Part shown: positions 16,196 through 28,291 of the stretch, one piece after another
How positions within the stretch are numbered: position 1 is the stretch's first letter
Layout of the letters: every line of letters begins with the position of its first letter
Origin: WHSO01 sp050485485
Lineage (GTDB): Bacteria; Pseudomonadota; Alphaproteobacteria; SMXQ01
Direction of reading: 5' to 3'
NCBI GenBank assembly: GCA_050485485.1
Contig: JBJHBM010000003.1
Coordinates: 1-64,000, forward strand
Length of the DNA stretch: 64,000 nucleotides
The notes under the pieces: generated by a model
Told to the model about the DNA's origin: nothing
What the model saw: only the letters and a program-made list of their open reading frames with translations
Database searches by the model: none
Position numbers and translations under genes: made by a program

Positions 16196-17490
16196 GCGCC
16201 GCGCGCCGCGCCTTCGTCAACGCCCGCCTGATCGACCCCGCGAGCGGGCTCGACGCGCCGGGAGGACTGCTGATCGAGGACGGCCGCATCGCGGAGGTCG
16301 GTCCCGGCCTGTTCGCGGGCGGCGCCCCCGCGAACGCCGAGACGGTGGACTGCGGCGGCCGGGTTCTGGCGCCCGGACTGGTGGACGCCCGCGTGCTCGC
16401 CCACGAGCCCGGCGACACCTACAAGGAATCGGTGGCGAGCGCCGCGCGCGCGGCCGCCGCCGGCGGCGTCACCACCTTCTGCACCCTGCCCAACACCAAC
16501 CCCGTCATCGACGACGTCGCCCTGATCGAGTTCATGCTCGAGCGCGGCATCGAGACCGGACTGGTCAACCTTCATCCCTACGCCGCGCTGACGGTCGGCA
16601 CCAAGGGCGAGAAGCTCACCGAGATGGGCCTTCTGCGCGAGGCCGGCGCCATCGCCTTCACCGACGGCTGCCGGGCGGTCGGCGATGCGCTCGTCATGCG
16701 GCGCGCGCTCTCCTACGCCACCGCCTGGGACGCGCTGGTGATCCAGCACCCGGAGGAACCCGCGCTCGCGCGCAGCGGCCAGATCAACGAGGGCGAGATC
16801 GCGACCCGCCTCGGCCTCGCGGGCGTTCCCCCCTGCGCGGAGGTGATGCTGATCGAGCGCGACCTGCACCTGGTCGCGCTCACCGGGGCGCGCTACCACG
16901 TCGCCCACGTCTCGACCGCGGCCGCCGTGGACGCCGTCCGCAAGGCCAAGGCGCGGGGCCTGCGCGTCACCTGCGACACCGCGCCCCACTACTTCGGCCT
17001 CAACGAGACCGAGATCGGCGAGTACCGCACCTTCGCCAAGCTGTCGCCGCCGCTGCGCGCGGAGGACGACCGGATCGCGGTGCTGGAAGGCCTGCGCGAC
17101 GGCACCATCGACCTCGTCGCCTCCGATCACATCCCGCAGGACCCCGACTCGAAGCGCCTGCCGTTCTCCCAGGCGCTGGCGGGCGCGACCGGGCTCGAGA
17201 CGCTGCTGCCGCTCGTGCTCGAGCTCTATCACAAGAAAATACTCGGCCTCCCCGAGGCGCTCGCCCGCGTCACCTCGGCGCCGGCCCGCCTGCTCGGCAT
17301 CCCCGCCGGGCGCCTCGCCAGGGGCGCGCAGGCCGACCTCGTGGTGATCGACCCCGACCGTCCCTGGGTGGTGCGCGAGGAGAACCTCGTCTCGGTCTCG
17401 CGCAACACCCTGTTCGACGGGCGCCCGGTCCAGGGCCGTGTCGAGATGACGGTGTTCGCCGGCCGCACGGTGTTCGAGACCGGGGCCTAG
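16192..17490 (+). CDS. pyrC: Dihydroorotase-family protein, metal site degenerate (PyrC'/PyrX-like)
   Basis: The 432-residue protein has the amidohydrolase TIM-barrel fold of class I dihydroorotases: APGLVDARVLAHEPG near residue 60, HVAHVSTAAAV, KLSPPLR and ASDHIPQ near residue 310. The usual DxHxH metal-binding motif reads D65-A-R67-V-L69, so both metal-ligand His are gone. The HCED segment reads HPEE. This resembles the non-catalytic DHOase partners that scaffold ATCase in some proteobacteria, with true dihydroorotase encoded elsewhere. It begins within the pyrB stop. The family call is firm; loss of activity is inferred from missing ligands. Confidence 0.88.
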   Translation: MSAARRAFVNARLIDPASGLDAPGGLLIEDGRIAEVGPGLFAGGAPANAETVDCGGRVLAPGLVDARVLAHEPGDTYKESVASAARAAAAGGVTTFCTLPNTNPVIDDVALIEFMLERGIETGLVNLHPYAALTVGTKGEKLTEMGLLREAGAIAFTDGCRAVGDALVMRRALSYATAWDALVIQHPEEPALARSGQINEGEIATRLGLAGVPPCAEVMLIERDLHLVALTGARYHVAHVSTAAAVDAVRKAKARGLRVTCDTAPHYFGLNETEIGEYRTFAKLSPPLRAEDDRIAVLEGLRDGTIDLVASDHIPQDPDSKRLPFSQALAGATGLETLLPLVLELYHKKILGLPEALARVTSAPARLLGIPAGRLARGAQADLVVIDPDRPWVVREENLVSVSRNTLFDGRPVQGRVEMTVFAGRTVFETGA

Positions 17491-17559
17491 ACCGTGATTC
17501 CGCGAGCCGGACTCGCCCTCATCACTCTCGCTTCTCCTGGAAGCGGGGGAAGCACTGGG

Positions 17560-17705
17560 CTCACCCCCCTCGCCCTACCCTCTCCCCCCACTTCGCGGGG
17601 GGAGAGGGAGAATTTGAAAGCCCCTCGCCCCCGCTTGCGGGGGAGAGGGTTGCGAAGGCTTGGTGAGGCGGAGCCGAGCCGTAGCCGGAGCTGGGTGAGG
17701 GGGAA
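17560..17705. repeat. Intergenic GC-rich palindromic repeat (REP-like)
   Basis: Between pyrC and plsY lie two related hairpins. The first is CCCTCTCCCCCC (17578-17589) with its exact complement at 17597-17608; the second (17622-17649) has the same CCCTC...GAGGG ends around a seven-base GC stem with one mismatch. They are flanked by TCACCCCCCTCGCCC on the left and GGTGAGG copies on the right. This looks like a dispersed intergenic repeat of high-GC alphaproteobacteria. It could also terminate pyrBC transcription. Confidence 0.6.
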
Positions 17706-17737
17706 ATCACTTCAACCCGAAGGAACCGGCTTTAGCC

Positions 17738-18373
17738 ATGCCTGATCCGATGGGCGGCATCGCCTACACCTGGCCGTTCATCGTCGCGGCGCTCGGCGGC
17801 TACCTGCTCGGCTCGATCCCGTTCGGCCTGATCCTCACGCGCCGCGCCGGGCTCGGCGACATCCGCGACATCGGCTCCGGCAACATCGGCGCGACCAACG
17901 TGCTGCGCACCGGGCGCGGCGCCCTCGCCGCCCTCACGCTGCTGCTGGACGCGGGCAAGGGTGCCGTCGCGGTGCTGGCCGCGACCGCCCTGCTCGCCCC
18001 CCACGCCGGTCCTGACGCGGCACTCGCCGCGGCGGGCGCGGCCGTCGCCGGCCACGTCTTCCCGGTGTGGCTGCGCTTCAGAGGCGGCAAAGGCGTCGCC
18101 ACCGCTTTCGGCGTGCTGCTGGCGCTTTCCTGGCCGGCCGGCCTCGCCGCGGTCGCGACCTGGCTCGCGGTGGCGGCGCTCACCCGCTATTCCTCGCTGT
18201 CGGCCATCGCCGCCGCGGCGTCGGCCCCGGCCTATCTCTGGCTATGGGCGGAGCCGCGCCCGGCGCTGCTTGCGGCTGCGGTGGCGGCGCTGGTGATCGC
18301 GCGCCACGCCGACAACGTCCGCCGCCTGCTGCGGGGCGAGGAATCGCGCATCCGGCTGCGGCGCGGCACATAG
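17738..18373 (+). CDS. plsY: Glycerol-3-phosphate acyltransferase PlsY
   Basis: PlsY (211 residues) transfers the acyl group of acyl-phosphate to glycerol-3-phosphate, making lysophosphatidate at the inner membrane. Five or so hydrophobic segments are evident. Motifs GSGNIGATNVLRTGRG and AGHVFPVWLRFRGGKGVAT are the diagnostic loops. The start is ATG 17738, with AAGGAA about 14 bases upstream; MGGIAYTW at 17750 is a possible alternative. The gene sits between pyrC and dprA on the same strand, a common alphaproteobacterial order. Confidence 0.95.
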   Translation: MPDPMGGIAYTWPFIVAALGGYLLGSIPFGLILTRRAGLGDIRDIGSGNIGATNVLRTGRGALAALTLLLDAGKGAVAVLAATALLAPHAGPDAALAAAGAAVAGHVFPVWLRFRGGKGVATAFGVLLALSWPAGLAAVATWLAVAALTRYSSLSAIAAAASAPAYLWLWAEPRPALLAAAVAALVIARHADNVRRLLRGEESRIRLRRGT

Positions 18374-18456
18374 GCGCCGTGCCGATGACCTGACTTCCAC
18401 CCGTATGTTCTCTTTACGTTCTTGACTTGGGCGGGGCGCTCCGCCACCCTCCGCCG

Positions 18457-19587
18457 ATGGACCAGGCCCGCCCCCTCACGGACGCGGACCGGCTCGACTG
18501 GCTCCGCCTGATCCGCTCGGAGCGCGTCGGCCCGATCGGCTTCCGCCAGCTTCTCGCGCGCTTCGGCGGCGCCCGCGCGGCGCTCGACGCCCTGCCCGAT
18601 CTCGCCGCCCGGGGCGGCGCGCGCGGGCGCCTGCGGGTCTTTCCGCGCGCCGACGCCGAGCGCGAGGCGGAGGCGCTCGCCGCCCTCGGCGGGCGCCTGA
18701 TCGGGCTCCACGATCCCGAGTATCCGGCGCCGCTCGCCGCCGTGCCCGACGCGCCCCCGCTGCTGGCCGCGCGCGGCGCCGTCCACCTGCTGGAGCAGCC
18801 GCTGGTGGCGGTGGTCGGCGCGCGCAACGCCTCCGCCAACGGCATCCGCTTCGCCGAGACGCTGGCGCGCGATCTCGGCGCCGCCGGGCTGGTGGTGGTT
18901 TCCGGCATGGCGCGCGGGCTCGACGCCGCCGCCCACCGGGGCGCGCTCGCCACCGGCACGGTCGCGGTGCTGGCGGGCGGCGTGGACGTGGTCTATCCGC
19001 GCGAGAACGCGGCGCTCTACGACGACATCGTGCGGGCCGGCTGCGTGCTCGCCGAGCAGCCCCTCGGCCTGCAGCCGACCGCGCGCCACTTCCCGTTCCG
19101 CAACCGCATCGTCTCGGGCCTCGCGCGCGGGGTCGTGGTGGTGGAAGCGACGCTGCGCTCGGGTTCCCTCATCACCGCGCGGCTCGCGGGCGAGCAGGGC
19201 CGCGAGGTCATGGCGGTCCCGGGCAACCCGCTCGATCCACGCGCGCGCGGCACCAACAGCCTGATCCGCGAGGGCGCCACCCTGGTCCAGGACGCCGACG
19301 ACGTGCTGGAGGCGCTCGCCGGCAGCGGCGGCGCCCCGGTCGCGGAGCCGAGCCCGACACGCTACTTAAATAGCGCCCCCTCGGTTTCGGCACCCGACGC
19401 GGTGCCCGATGCGGCGCGCGAGCGGGTGCTGGCCCTGCTCGGCGCCGCGCCGGTTCCGCTCGACGACATCTTGCGGCTGAGCGGCCTCGCGCCGCAAGAT
19501 CTGGCGCTGATCGTCCTGGAGCTGGAGCTGGCGGGACGGGTGCAGCGCCATCCGGGCGGGCAACTTTCCCTTGCTTTTAATGGGTGA
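18457..19587 (+). CDS. dprA: DNA-processing protein DprA
   Basis: DprA (376 residues) loads RecA on incoming single-stranded DNA in transformation and recombination. A SAM-like N-terminal region is followed by the Rossmann-type DprA core: VVGARNASANG, VVSGMARGLDAAAH, VAVLAGGVDVVYPREN, and RNRIVSGLA. The C-terminal winged helix (from about residue 305) has LDDILRLSGL. I begin at ATG 18457; 18427 is also in frame but adds ten residues without a match. The stop is 133 bases before topA. Confidence 0.95.
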   Translation: MDQARPLTDADRLDWLRLIRSERVGPIGFRQLLARFGGARAALDALPDLAARGGARGRLRVFPRADAEREAEALAALGGRLIGLHDPEYPAPLAAVPDAPPLLAARGAVHLLEQPLVAVVGARNASANGIRFAETLARDLGAAGLVVVSGMARGLDAAAHRGALATGTVAVLAGGVDVVYPRENAALYDDIVRAGCVLAEQPLGLQPTARHFPFRNRIVSGLARGVVVVEATLRSGSLITARLAGEQGREVMAVPGNPLDPRARGTNSLIREGATLVQDADDVLEALAGSGGAPVAEPSPTRYLNSAPSVSAPDAVPDAARERVLALLGAAPVPLDDILRLSGLAPQDLALIVLELELAGRVQRHPGGQLSLAFNG

Positions 19588-19719
19588 ATCCCCCATGTAA
19601 CCGGCCCATTGGCCTCGCGCCGACGGGGCTATGGGCAGTTTCGGGGGCCTCTTCAGGGCCCCATTTTCAAGCCTTCCGGGCGCTTTCAGGGCCGCCGGGA
19701 CAGAGCCTCAACGAGCGGG

Positions 19720-22383
<2,664 letters not shown>

Positions 22384-22395
22384 GGGCCGGCGACC

Positions 22396-24675
22396 TTGGC
22401 CCGCGGTCCCGAAGACCCCGCCGCCGGCGCCCCCGGCCGCGACGAGATCCTCGCCTACCTGCGCGACCATCCCGGCCCGGTCTCGGTGTCGGAGCTGGCG
22501 CGCGCCTTCGACGTCAAGGGCAAGGACCGCACCGCGCTGCGGCTCGCGCTGCGCGCCGCCGCCGAGGAGGGCCTGATCGAGCCCGCCGCGCGGCGCCGCT
22601 TCGCCTCGCGCGAGACGCTGCCCACCGTGACCGTGCTGGAGGTGACCGGCCCCGACCTCGACGGCGAGCTGCGCGCGCGCCCGGTCAAGTGGCCCGCCGG
22701 CAAGGCGCCGCCCGCCATCTACGTCGCGCCCGAGCGCGGCGCCGCCCGCCCGCTCGGCGCGGGCGAGCGCATTCTCGCGCGGCTCAAGCCGGACGAGGAC
22801 GGCGGCTACGACGCGGTGGTGATGCGCCGCCTCGGCGCCGCGCCCACCGAGATCGTCGGCCTCTACGCGCGCGAGCGCGGCCAGGGCGTGATCCGTCCCA
22901 CCGACCGCCGCGCCAAGTACGACTACGGCGTCGCAGAGCGCCACGCCCACGGCGCCGAACCCGGCGAGCTGGTGCGCGCGCGCGTGCTGCCCGAGCGCGG
23001 CCGGGGCCTGCGCCTCGCCGAGGTGGTGGAGCGCGTCGGCCGCCTCGACAGTCCCGGCGCGATCGGCCTGATCGCGCTCCATTCCAACGCCATCCCGATC
23101 CCCTTCCCGGCCGCGGCGCTGGCCGAGGCCGAGGCGGCGCGGCCGGTCGAGCCCGGCGCGCGCGAGGACCTGCGCGCGGTGCCGCTCGTCACCATCGACG
23201 ACGAGGACGCCCGCGACTTCGACGACGCCGTGTTCGCCGCGCCCGACGACGCCCCCGACAACCGGGGCGGCTTCCGCCTGATCGTGGCGATCGCCGACGT
23301 CGCCCATTACGTGCGCCCGGGCGGCGCCCTCGACCGCGCCGCGGAGACGCGCGGCAACTCCGTCTACCTGCCCGACCGCGTGGTGCCGATGCTGCCCGAG
23401 GCGCTGTCCAACGGCCTGTGCTCGCTCCGCCCCCGCGAGGACCGCGCCGTGCTCGCCTGCCACCTGCGCATCGACGCGGGCGGCAACCTGCTCGGCCACC
23501 GCTTCACGCGCGCCCTGATGCGCTCGGCGGCGCGCCTCACCTACCGGGTCGCCCAGGCGGCCCACGACGGCGACGCCGGCGCCCTGCCCGACGGGCTCGA
23601 CCCGCGCGCCGTGGGCGACCTCTACGGGGCCTACGCGGCGCTGGCCGAGGCGCGCCGCGCGCGCGGCACCCTCGACCTCGACCTGCCCGAGTACAAGGTG
23701 CGGATCGAGGACGGGAAGGTGGCGGAGATCGGCCTCCGCGCGCGGCTCGATTCGCACCGTCTGATCGAGGAGTTCATGATCCTGGCCAACGTCGCCGCCG
23801 CCGAGGCGCTGGAGGCCCGGCGCGCGCCCTGCATGTACCGCGTCCACGCCCCGCCCGACGCCGCCAAGATCGAGGCGCTGCGCGACTTCCTCGAGAGCTT
23901 CGGCCTCGCGCTGCCGCGCGGCCAGGTGGTGCGCGCGCGCCAGCTCGCCGACCTGCTGGCCAAGGCCGCCCTCGACCCCGCCGCCCACATCATCCACGAG
24001 GCGATCCTGCGGGCCCAGTCCCAGGCGGTCTACGCCCCGCGCAACCTCGGCCATTTCGGCCTCGCGCTGCGCCGCTACGCCCATTTCACCTCGCCGATCC
24101 GACGCTACGCCGACCTGCTGGTGCACCGCGCGCTGATCGGCGCCTGCGGCCTCGGCGACGGCGGCACCGGGCCCGAGGCGGGCACGCGCTTCGAGGAGAT
24201 CGGCGAGCACATCTCCGACACCGAGCGCCGCGCCGCGGCGGCCGAGCGCGAGGCGGTGGACCGCTACATGGCGCTCCACCTCGCCGACCGGGTCGGCGCC
24301 CGCATGGCGGGGCGCATCACCGGCGTCACCCGCTTCGGCCTGTTCGTGCGCCTCGCAGGCCTCGGCGCCGACGGGCTGGTGCCGCTCTCCCTGCTCGGCG
24401 ACGAGCGCTTCCACCACGACGAGCGCGCCCATGCGCTCGAAGGCGCCGCCTCTGGCCGGCGCTACCGGATCGGCGACGAAGTGGAGGTGGAGCTGCGCGA
24501 GGCCGACCCGGTCACGGGCTCGCTGGTGCTGGCGGTCCTGCGCCACCGCCCGCTGCACCGGCCGGGCGAGCGCGCCGGCCGATCCAATGGCCGAGCCGAC
24601 GGCGGGAAGGTCCGCGGCAAGAAGGGGGACCGCCGCAAGGGCCGGAACGCGGCCGCGCGGCAACGCCGTCGTTAG
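22396..24675 (+). CDS. rnr: Ribonuclease R
   Basis: RNase R (759 residues) is a processive 3'-5' exoribonuclease. The order is an N-terminal winged helix (about 15-70), cold-shock domains, the RNB catalytic domain with TIDDEDARDFDDAVFA (the Asp cluster), then an S1 domain (RITGVTRFGLFVRLAGLGADG) and a Lys/Arg-rich tail. It starts at TTG 22396 behind GAGGG, 12 bases after topA, with no suitable ATG nearby, so the pair is likely co-transcribed. Confidence 0.95.
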   Translation: MARGPEDPAAGAPGRDEILAYLRDHPGPVSVSELARAFDVKGKDRTALRLALRAAAEEGLIEPAARRRFASRETLPTVTVLEVTGPDLDGELRARPVKWPAGKAPPAIYVAPERGAARPLGAGERILARLKPDEDGGYDAVVMRRLGAAPTEIVGLYARERGQGVIRPTDRRAKYDYGVAERHAHGAEPGELVRARVLPERGRGLRLAEVVERVGRLDSPGAIGLIALHSNAIPIPFPAAALAEAEAARPVEPGAREDLRAVPLVTIDDEDARDFDDAVFAAPDDAPDNRGGFRLIVAIADVAHYVRPGGALDRAAETRGNSVYLPDRVVPMLPEALSNGLCSLRPREDRAVLACHLRIDAGGNLLGHRFTRALMRSAARLTYRVAQAAHDGDAGALPDGLDPRAVGDLYGAYAALAEARRARGTLDLDLPEYKVRIEDGKVAEIGLRARLDSHRLIEEFMILANVAAAEALEARRAPCMYRVHAPPDAAKIEALRDFLESFGLALPRGQVVRARQLADLLAKAALDPAAHIIHEAILRAQSQAVYAPRNLGHFGLALRRYAHFTSPIRRYADLLVHRALIGACGLGDGGTGPEAGTRFEEIGEHISDTERRAAAAEREAVDRYMALHLADRVGARMAGRITGVTRFGLFVRLAGLGADGLVPLSLLGDERFHHDERAHALEGAASGRRYRIGDEVEVELREADPVTGSLVLAVLRHRPLHRPGERAGRSNGRADGGKVRGKKGDRRKGRNAAARQRRR

Positions 24676-24757
24676 CCTTTGTTCCGCCCGAATCGTGCTA
24701 CAGTGTAAGGGTTCTTCGGTTTGATCCAGGGGTCGCCGGCCCGCCGGCGCAGCTGTC

Positions 24758-25150
24758 ATGTCGTCCGATCGGATGCGTTCCCCGCCCCGCGCCGGGTGCG
24801 GCAATTGGGCCAGCGCGCTGCGACGCGGCTTCGGCGGCGCCTGCCCCGCCTGCGGGACGGGGCGGCTGTTCGGCGGCTACGCCCGGCTGGAGCCGGCCTG
24901 CCGGCGCTGCGGCACCGCCCTCGCCCCGCACCGCGCCGACGACGCCCCCGCCTATTTCACCATCTTCGCCGTCGGCCATGTCGTGATCCCGGCCATGCTG
25001 GTGCTGGAGCGACTCGCGCGGCCGGAGATATGGGTCCACTGGGCCTTGTGGATCCCGCTCACGCTGGCCCTTTCGCTCGCGCTGCTGCCGCGCATCAAGG
25101 GTGCCGTCGTCGGCCTGCAATGGGCGCTCGACGTGCGCCGGGACGACTAG
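24758..25150 (+). CDS. DUF983 family small membrane protein
   Basis: This 130-residue protein has a Cys-rich N-terminal part, CPACGTG and CRRCGT, forming a zinc-ribbon-like site, followed by two membrane segments (about residues 66-88 and 92-112). This layout is that of DUF983, common in alphaproteobacteria and sometimes found near respiratory oxidase genes. It starts at ATG 24758, 82 bases after rnr, and ends two bases before the protease gene, so it is probably in the same transcript. Confidence 0.9.
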   Translation: MSSDRMRSPPRAGCGNWASALRRGFGGACPACGTGRLFGGYARLEPACRRCGTALAPHRADDAPAYFTIFAVGHVVIPAMLVLERLARPEIWVHWALWIPLTLALSLALLPRIKGAVVGLQWALDVRRDD

Positions 25151-25152
25151 CC

Positions 25153-26754
25153 GTGGCCGGCCGCGCGCCCGATCCCCGTCCTGCAGGGCGCCGCCGCCCG
25201 CGCGCCCTCTCGGTGGCGGCCGCGCTCGCCTTCCTGCTCGGCGCCTGCAGCAGCGACCAGGCGCCCGATCCCCGCGCCGGCGCCGACGACCTTGCGCGTG
25301 GCGTGTTCGCCAAGGCGTTCGAGACCCTCGCCGAGAAGTACATCGACGTGCTCGATCCCGCCGAACTCGGCCTGCGCGGCATCGGCGGGCTCGCCTCGCT
25401 CGACCACGCCTTCGTCGTGGAGCGCAACGGCCAGGTGCTCAAGGTCACGCGCGGCGACCGGCAGATCGCCTTCATCCCCGCGCCCGCGAACGGCGACATC
25501 GCGGGCTGGTCGCGCGCCACGGCACAGGCCGTGGCGGTCGGGCGCGGCGCCTCGTCCCTGATCGCCGCCGCCACGGCCGAGGACATCTATGCCGCCGTAC
25601 TCGGCGGCGCCGTCGCCCCGCTCGACCGCCATACGCGCTACGCCGGGCTCAGCTCGGCGCGCGACTACCGCGCCCAGCGTGAGGGTTTCGGCGGCGTCGG
25701 CGTGCGCCTCAATTTCGAGCACGGCCGCGCCGAGATCATCACGATCCTGCCCGACACGCCCGCCGAGGCGAGCGGCCTGCAGGCGGGCGACGTGGTGCTG
25801 GCGGTCGACGGCCAGACGGTGGAAGGGATGGACCGCGACACCGTGATCTGGATGCTGCGCGGGCGGGTCGGCAGCACCGTCGCCCTCACGGTCACCCGCA
25901 GGGACCTCGCGCGGCCGCTGACGGTCGCGCTGAAGCGCGCGCTGATCGTCTCGCCCACGGTCCAGCTTGCCATGCGCGACGGCATCGCGGTGATTTCCGT
26001 CACGGGTTTCAATCAGCGCACCGCCCGCAACCTTGTCCGCACCCTGGACGGGCTGCGGGGGTCGGACGCTGTCCGCGGCCTCGTCCTGGATCTCCGCGGC
26101 AACCCCGGCGGCCTGCTCGATCAGGCGGTAGCGGTGGCGGACGCCTTCCTCGGCCGCGGGCGCATCGTGTCCACGCGCGGGCGCCACCCCGACAGCTTCC
26201 AGGCGTTCGACGCGCGCGGGCGCGACATGGCGGAGCGCCTGCCGATGGCCGTGCTGATCAACGGCCAGTCCGCCTCGGCCGCCGAGATCGTCGCCGCCGC
26301 CCTGCAGGACCACGGCCGCGCCGTCGTGGTCGGCTCCAACTCCTACGGCAAGGGCTCGGTCCAGAACATCACGCGCCTACCCAACGAGGGCGAGCTGATC
26401 GTGACGTGGTCGCGGTTCCACGCGCCCTCGGGCTACGCCCTCGAGAACCTGGGCGTGCTTCCCAATTTTTGCACCAACAGGCCGACCGCCGCCGGCCCCT
26501 TACGCCCGGCGGCGGCGCGCTCGGCGCTCTCCCTCGCCGAGCTCGCGGCCGAAGGCAGCGTGACGCTGGCGGCGTGGCGGACCCATTCGGGCTACGATGC
26601 GGAAAGCGCCAAGCCGCTGCGCGAGCGCTGCCCGAGACGCAGCGAGAAGCCCGAAGACGACATCGAGATCGCCGAACAGGTGCTCGCCGACGCGCAGCTC
26701 TATGCCCGCGCGATCGCGGCCTCCCAGCCGGTCCTGGCCCGTTCGGGCAATTAG
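25153..26754 (+). CDS. S41 family C-terminal-processing protease, predicted lipoprotein
   Basis: This 533-residue protein begins at GTG 25153. Its signal peptide ends in a lipobox-like LLGAC (Cys about residue 33), so it is probably anchored at the envelope facing the periplasm. A PDZ domain (about 175-260) includes GVGVRLNFEH and GLQAGDVVLAVDGQTV. The catalytic dyad is Ser in INGQSASAAEIV and Lys in SYGKGSVQ. Tail-specific proteases of this type cut envelope proteins at exposed C-termini. Its stop overlaps, on the opposite strand, the stop of the MFS gene by four bases. Confidence 0.93.
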   Translation: MAGRAPDPRPAGRRRPRALSVAAALAFLLGACSSDQAPDPRAGADDLARGVFAKAFETLAEKYIDVLDPAELGLRGIGGLASLDHAFVVERNGQVLKVTRGDRQIAFIPAPANGDIAGWSRATAQAVAVGRGASSLIAAATAEDIYAAVLGGAVAPLDRHTRYAGLSSARDYRAQREGFGGVGVRLNFEHGRAEIITILPDTPAEASGLQAGDVVLAVDGQTVEGMDRDTVIWMLRGRVGSTVALTVTRRDLARPLTVALKRALIVSPTVQLAMRDGIAVISVTGFNQRTARNLVRTLDGLRGSDAVRGLVLDLRGNPGGLLDQAVAVADAFLGRGRIVSTRGRHPDSFQAFDARGRDMAERLPMAVLINGQSASAAEIVAAALQDHGRAVVVGSNSYGKGSVQNITRLPNEGELIVTWSRFHAPSGYALENLGVLPNFCTNRPTAAGPLRPAAARSALSLAELAAEGSVTLAAWRTHSGYDAESAKPLRERCPRRSEKPEDDIEIAEQVLADAQLYARAIAASQPVLARSGN

Positions 26755-28067
26755 CGGGTCGGGCCGGGCGGTTCCCTGTCCTCCGGCCGCGCGTCGGGAT
26801 AGACTTCCGCTTCGGCCAGCTCCAGAACCTCCTGCGTGGCGCTGTAGATCGGCACGAAGTGGCTCTGGTCTTCCGGCGCGACCGCATCGCCCTTGCCGAG
26901 GCGATAGGCACTGAAGGCGGCAAGCAGGGCGAACACCAGCGCCACCCAGCCGAACAGCGCCCCCATGCCGACCGCCGACATGACCATGCCGGCCATGAAC
27001 GGCCCGAGGGCCGCGCCGACGCCGAACACGATCATCAGCCCGCGCGTCGCCTCCAGCGCCTGGTCCGGCCGCAGCAGGTCGTGGGCGCGGGCGACGCTCA
27101 ATCCGTAGATCGGAAACTTCGCGGCACCGAACAGGAAGCCGGCCGCGGCCAGCGCGCCGAACGGCGCGAACGTCGCCAGCATCACCGCGACCGAGGCTCC
27201 CGCCGCCACCGATGCGACGGCGAAGATCACCTTGCGCCGGTCGCGTCCGTCGGAATAGTGGCCGACCGGGAACTGCGACAGCATGCCGCCGATGATCGCG
27301 ATGAACATGAACAGCGCCACCATGTCCCCGCCGTAGCCGATCCCGGTGACGAACACCGGGGCCATGCCCCAGAAGGCACCGCCGGCGATGCCGACGGCGA
27401 AGCACCCGGCGACTCCCACCGGCGAAATTTTCATCAGTTCGACGACCCCGAGCCCGCCGGCATCCTGCGGCACCGGTGCATCGACGCGCACGAGGGAAGT
27501 GGGCACCAGGGAAAGCGCGAACAGCATCGCCGCCACGGCGAACAGCACGAAGGTGGCCGGATCGGCGGTGGTCAGCAGCAGCTGGCCGAGGGCGACGGCG
27601 GACAGGTTGACCACCATGTAGATGGAAAAGATTCGTCCTCGCCTCTCCGAAGTCGCCTGGGCATTGAGCCAGCTCTCTATGATCAGCGAAAGGCCGACCA
27701 TGGCGACGCCCGAAAGGAACCGGAAGGCGATCCACGCCACCGGCGACACCCAGACCGAATGGGCCAGCGCCATCGCCGTGAAGACGGCCGCGAAGGCGGC
27801 GAAGGCACGGATGTGCCCGACCTGGCCGATGATCCTGACGCAAAGGAACGTGCCCAGGATGAAGCCGACGAAATAGGCCGACATGATGACGCCGATCACG
27901 GTCGGGGGGAACTGCTCGATCGTCGCGCGCACGCCGAGAAGGGTTCCGAACAGCCCCGCGCCCAGCAGCAGGATCGCGGTCGTCCCCAGCAGCACGATCA
28001 GGGTACCGCGCGGGGAAACGGCCGCTTCGGCCACGGTACTCGGAAAACCGGACTGTTCTGATTGCAT
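26751..28067 (-). CDS. MFS transporter (YcaD-like)
   Basis: This 438-residue permease has about 12 hydrophobic segments and is closest in layout to the YcaD/YfkF-type MFS subfamily, with SAYFVGFILG, FRFLSGVAMVGLSLIIESWLN and a loop between the two six-helix halves. The acidic C-terminal tail of about 45 residues is cytoplasmic. I start at ATG 28067, which has GAGAGG in front; a TTG at 28088 is an alternative. The substrate is not readable from sequence. It is convergent with the S41 protease gene and divergent from rpmG. Confidence 0.88.
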   Translation of the reverse strand: MQSEQSGFPSTVAEAAVSPRGTLIVLLGTTAILLLGAGLFGTLLGVRATIEQFPPTVIGVIMSAYFVGFILGTFLCVRIIGQVGHIRAFAAFAAVFTAMALAHSVWVSPVAWIAFRFLSGVAMVGLSLIIESWLNAQATSERRGRIFSIYMVVNLSAVALGQLLLTTADPATFVLFAVAAMLFALSLVPTSLVRVDAPVPQDAGGLGVVELMKISPVGVAGCFAVGIAGGAFWGMAPVFVTGIGYGGDMVALFMFIAIIGGMLSQFPVGHYSDGRDRRKVIFAVASVAAGASVAVMLATFAPFGALAAAGFLFGAAKFPIYGLSVARAHDLLRPDQALEATRGLMIVFGVGAALGPFMAGMVMSAVGMGALFGWVALVFALLAAFSAYRLGKGDAVAPEDQSHFVPIYSATQEVLELAEAEVYPDARPEDREPPGPTR

Positions 28068-28222
28068 CGGCGCCTCTCTTGTTACCAAACGGACAAAGCG
28101 GTCGAGTTCGTCGCTGTGGCCGGAATCCTAACATGGACGGCCGCAGGGGCCACCCCGGCGCCGGCCGCAACCCGCCCGCCCCCCGAATCCGGGGCCGTCC
28201 CGGGGCACGGCAGCCTCCGGGC

Positions 28223-28250
28223 TTGACAAGCGGCGGAGGACGGCTATCTT
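28223..28250 (+). promoter_or_regulatory. Promoter of rpmG
   Basis: A perfect TTGACA (28223-28228), a 16-base spacer and TATCTT (28245-28250) lie 42 bases before the rpmG start codon, as expected for a strong housekeeping promoter. Confidence 0.7.
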
Positions 28251-28291
28251 CCCGCCTTCCCAACGAACTGCAGCCAGGACGGGGACCGCTC

